Origin: Ferroacidibacillus organovorans
GTDB lineage: Bacteria > Bacillota > Bacilli > Alicyclobacillales > SLC66
DNA length: 64,000 nt
Direction: 5' to 3'
Assembly: GCF_001642725.1 (NCBI RefSeq)
Contig: NZ_LSUQ01000003.1
Span: forward strand, 62,001 to 126,000
Part shown: positions 61,768 through 64,000 of the stretch, in pieces
Layout of the letters: every line of letters starts with the position of its first letter
Position numbering within the stretch: position 1 is the stretch's first letter
Made by a program: the position numbers and the translations under genes
The notes under the pieces: generated by a model
What the model saw: the letters and a program-made list of their open reading frames with translations, nothing else
Database searches by the model: none
Told to the model about the DNA's origin: nothing

Positions 61768-62483
61768 AAGAAGCGTTGGTCATCATACCGGCGCTTAATG
61801 AAGAGCGCTCAGTTGGAAACGTTGTGAGGAGCATCCTCTCTTCTTGCCCTATGGTTGATGTGATCGTCATTTCGGACGGCTCTACAGACCAGACGGCCAT
61901 TGTGGCGCGAGAGGCGGGTGCCAAGGTTGTCGAGTTGCCGGTCAATCTAGGCATCGGCGGCGCGATGCAAACCGGATATCTGTATGCATGGCGTGCAGGC
62001 TATCACTATGCCATCCAGATTGACGCAGATGGACAGCATGATCCAGCGGATCTTCCAAAGCTGCTCGACGAGATGGGACGCGGAGATGCAGACATGATCG
62101 TCGGCTCACGCTATGTGGAGCGCACGGCATACCGATCGTCAGCGTCGAGACGCGTTGGTATGGTGATGTTAGCCACGCTGATTCGTATGGCGGTCGGTTA
62201 TCCGATCAAAGATACGACGTCCGGGTATCGCATCGTCAATCACAAGACGATTGAGCTATTCAGTCGTTTTTATCCGCATGACTACCCGGAAGTTGAAGTA
62301 CTCGTATTACTGCATCGCCATCGCCTGCGCATTCGCGAAGTGGCCGTGGAGATGAAAGAGAGGCAAGCGGGGCGATCGTCGATTACGATGATGCGCTCTG
62401 CGTACTACATGTTTAAAGTTTCTTTGGCCATTTTATTGGAAGTGATGCGCGGGAAAGAGGCGCGGCGGGAGGGTAAATCATGA
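61764..62483 (+). CDS. GT2 glycosyltransferase, DPM1-like
   Basis: 239 residues. VIIPALNEERSVGNVV, VISDGSTDQT, IQIDADGQHDPADLPKLL and VGSRY are the nucleotide-sugar and metal motifs of polyprenyl-phosphate sugar synthases. No C-terminal membrane helices are obvious, so membrane contact may come from the DUF2304 partner. The start overlaps the GT-C stop (ATGA), and its stop overlaps the DUF2304 start in the same way. A 5' extended frame to 61587 was rejected as it lies inside the upstream gene. Confidence 0.88.
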   Translation: MKEALVIIPALNEERSVGNVVRSILSSCPMVDVIVISDGSTDQTAIVAREAGAKVVELPVNLGIGGAMQTGYLYAWRAGYHYAIQIDADGQHDPADLPKLLDEMGRGDADMIVGSRYVERTAYRSSASRRVGMVMLATLIRMAVGYPIKDTTSGYRIVNHKTIELFSRFYPHDYPEVEVLVLLHRHRLRIREVAVEMKERQAGRSSITMMRSAYYMFKVSLAILLEVMRGKEARREGKS

Positions 62484-62863
62484 TCATCGATCTGGTCGGC
62501 TTCCTGGTTAGTCTGATCTTTTTAATCGTTGTCATTGATTTAATGAGGCGGCGTCTCCTCCTTGAACAATACGCGCTATTTTGGTTGGGAATGGGCATTG
62601 TGTTGACGATCTTGTCCGTTTCGCCAGGTCTCTTGAATCGCGTGGCAAAGGTACTCGGCATCTATTACGCGCCCTCTCTTCTATTCTTGGTAGGTTTTCT
62701 GTTTATGCTGGGCACAATGCTTCACCTCACGGTCGTATTGTCGCGCTTGACCAATCGAACGGTGCGGCTCACGCAAGAACTCGGCATGCTCAAGTCACAA
62801 TTGGAGATGGCAGATCATCGCACTGCATTGACAGAGCGATCAGAGCCTCTTTCCAATGGGTAA
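62480..62863 (+). CDS. DUF2304 small membrane protein
   Basis: 127 residues. Three helices (IIDLVGFLVSLIFLIVVIDL, then FWLGMGIVLTILSV and LLFLVGFLFMLGTML) are followed by a coiled-coil tail (VRLTQELGMLKSQLEM). It matches DUF2304, a family nearly always next to DPM1-like GT2 enzymes, so it is probably the membrane partner of the GT2. ATGA overlap with it. Confidence 0.82.
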   Translation: MIIDLVGFLVSLIFLIVVIDLMRRRLLLEQYALFWLGMGIVLTILSVSPGLLNRVAKVLGIYYAPSLLFLVGFLFMLGTMLHLTVVLSRLTNRTVRLTQELGMLKSQLEMADHRTALTERSEPLSNG

Positions 62864-62926
62864 TCTTTCATGGAAGTGACACAGCGAAATGATGAAAACA
62901 TGATGGAAACGAGGAGTGAATTAACG

Positions 62927-63283
62927 ATGTCGACAAAGCCGTCAAAAGAACTTGATCCGATCCCCAATCCGTACCCGCATCGCGACTATGAGATCACGAT
63001 CGAGGCGCCCGAGTTTACGACGCTGTGCCCAAAAACGGGACAGCCTGATTTTGGGACGATTACCATTCGCTATCGCCCGGGGCCGTTCATCATTGAATTG
63101 AAATCGCTGAAGCTCTATCTCTGGAGCTTTCGCGACGAAGGTCATTTTCACGAAGAAGTCTCCAACGTGATCGCGGATGACTTTATCAAATTTGCCAAGC
63201 CTAAGTATATGGAACTCATTGGGCGCTACAACGTGCGCGGAGGCATTTCGACGAATGTCCGTGTGGAGTATACGGAAGCGTGA
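62927..63283 (+). CDS. queF: QueF, 7-cyano-7-deazaguanine reductase
   Basis: 118 residues. Cys34 and Asp41 in TTLCPKTGQPDFG and the substrate motif LKSLKLYLWSFRDEG identify the unimodular QueF. It reduces preQ0 to preQ1 with NADPH for queuosine in tRNA. The product is shorter than the 165-residue Bacillus form, as both ends are trimmed. The ATG at 62927 has GGAG at 10 bases; earlier in-frame ATGs lack a site. No other que gene is near. Confidence 0.93.
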   Translation: MSTKPSKELDPIPNPYPHRDYEITIEAPEFTTLCPKTGQPDFGTITIRYRPGPFIIELKSLKLYLWSFRDEGHFHEEVSNVIADDFIKFAKPKYMELIGRYNVRGGISTNVRVEYTEA

Positions 63284-63325
63284 GGGGTGAACCCACGCGT
63301 GTGATTGTGAATCAAAGCTTGCTTC

Positions 63326-63350
63326 AACGCCCCGCGCGGGCGTTTTTTAT
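63326..63350 (+). terminator. intrinsic terminator after queF
   Basis: AACGCCC (63326-63332) pairs with GGGCGTT (63338-63344), loop CGCGC, then TTTTATT. Confidence 0.85.
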
Positions 63351-63456
63351 TTGTCGAATAGAAGGGCGCCATCTGCAATGGATTCGGGCGTAACGCTTGG
63401 GACCTCCTGGAACCATTCAACATATACTTCGTTGACATTGTGGAGGAGGCCGCATC

Positions 63457-64000
63457 ATGAGCCGTACAAAACTACTCGGTGTTGCGACAACGGTGAATCC
63501 CTTGATGCAGCGAGTGCGACCATCCTTTTTTTTCGAACTGGCTGATCACGCAAAACGTATGGATCATCGCGTTGTTTTGCTCGATCCGCGCGCGTATGGT
63601 GATGCAAAGAGGGGATTTACAGGACTATTAGATGAGGGAAGCAAAAATGATTCACACTTTGTGCGAAAGAGCGGTCTGCAACTGGATGCGATCTATGAAA
63701 ATGTTTTTGTTCATCTCGTCATGAAGGGGATGGCAAGGCCGCTGCGTCGCGATGCAGAGCATCTCCACATCCCTCTCTTCAACCCGCTTGTACCAGGAAA
63801 ATCGGTTATGAATGGGTGGGTGCAGAAACTGTCGGATGGCGTGATTCGCGCGCCGAAAACGATTGCTGTTCACGATGTCGAGCAAATCACGACGTTTTTC
63901 GAGCGCAATCAGACCGCCTATTTAAAACCGATTGGTGGCTATGGTGGGCGAAACGTGTTCCGCATTCTGAGAACGCCGCGCGGCTTCACGATGCAGTGTG
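63457..64000 (+). CDS. YheC/YheD-type ATP-grasp protein, cut by window edge
   Basis: About 181 residues are visible, with no stop. YLKPIGGYGGRNVFRI is the ATP-grasp nucleotide loop, and the N-terminal layout fits YheC/YheD (endospore coat-associated) proteins. Those are ATP-grasp ligases of unknown substrate found in spore coats. GGAGGAGG lies 7 bases before the ATG. The C-terminus and the metal-binding residues are outside the window. Confidence 0.8.
   Translation, partial: MSRTKLLGVATTVNPLMQRVRPSFFFELADHAKRMDHRVVLLDPRAYGDAKRGFTGLLDEGSKNDSHFVRKSGLQLDAIYENVFVHLVMKGMARPLRRDAEHLHIPLFNPLVPGKSVMNGWVQKLSDGVIRAPKTIAVHDVEQITTFFERNQTAYLKPIGGYGGRNVFRILRTPRGFTMQC

Overview
The window reads as chromosome of an endospore-forming, acid-tolerant Bacillota close to Alicyclobacillaceae (Alicyclobacillus, Ferroacidibacillus, Sulfoacidibacillus). 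The support is indirect: Bacillus-type Shine-Dalgarno sites with many GTG and TTG starts, a kumamolisin-like S53 acid protease, a GH15 glucoamylase, a spore-coat YheC/YheD-type ATP-grasp gene, GerP-like small proteins, YdjO and DUF2515 (YppC) family proteins, a YkoE-type thiamine transporter, and Gram-positive style riboswitches. No rRNA, tRNA, CRISPR array, insertion sequence or prophage was seen. It looks like ordinary chromosome with compact operons.

Layout. 1-6.1 kb: an edge-truncated membrane GGDEF protein, an ABC-F ATPase, a two-domain SCO1-like protein and a NatAB-type ABC exporter. 6.2-13 kb: a YdjO-family protein, a 14-TM MFS exporter and sbcDC. 13.1-17.1 kb: two related secreted helical proteins followed by a response regulator and a histidine kinase that carries a (GAGAAT)4(GAGGAT)18 array. 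17.1-20 kb: a c-di-AMP (ydaO) riboswitch before an unknown gene, then a convergent sedolisin. 20.1-27.1 kb: aspartate 4-decarboxylase, a small membrane protein plus nitronate monooxygenase, a TDT/TehA transporter divergent from a LysR regulator that is coupled to a Gfo/Idh/MocA oxidoreductase, and a two-TM protein. 27.1-30.2 kb: hmp and nsrR divergent, then htrA. 30.4-34.4 kb: a LacI-regulated CUT2-type sugar ABC operon with operators on both sides of the regulator gene. 34.5-39.7 kb: a secreted NlpC/P60 peptidase, then a TPP riboswitch with ykoE, a fused ykoD-ykoC and a cyclase-family hydrolase. 39.7-49.6 kb: a DUF2231 protein, a fused trpEG, an MFS transporter, an unknown membrane protein with DUF2515, leuCD divergent from a LysR gene, and an Sm-like-domain protein. 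49.7-58.4 kb: an alpha-glucan module with GH15 glucoamylase (+) facing malE-malF-malG-nplT-malR (-), sharing LacI-type operators. 58.4-64 kb: an rRNA m5C methyltransferase, GerP-like genes, a GT-C/GT2/DUF2304 operon, queF and an edge-truncated YheC/YheD gene.

How the parts fit. Maltodextrins enter by MalEFG with an ATPase encoded elsewhere, and are cut by cyclomaltodextrinase and glucoamylase under MalR. Nitric oxide is removed by Hmp under NsrR. Thiamine or its pyrimidine precursor enters through YkoE-YkoDC under TPP control. SbcCD processes DNA ends. Sedolisin, HtrA and NlpC/P60 act outside the membrane.

The most unusual items are the in-frame hexanucleotide array inside the kinase, the secreted paralogue pair beside that kinase, a c-di-AMP riboswitch with terminator controlling an unknown cytosolic protein, the formamidase-like gene in the TPP-controlled operon, the rhizobial-type TrpEG fusion, and the two-domain SCO1 protein with a degenerate second thioredoxin-like domain.
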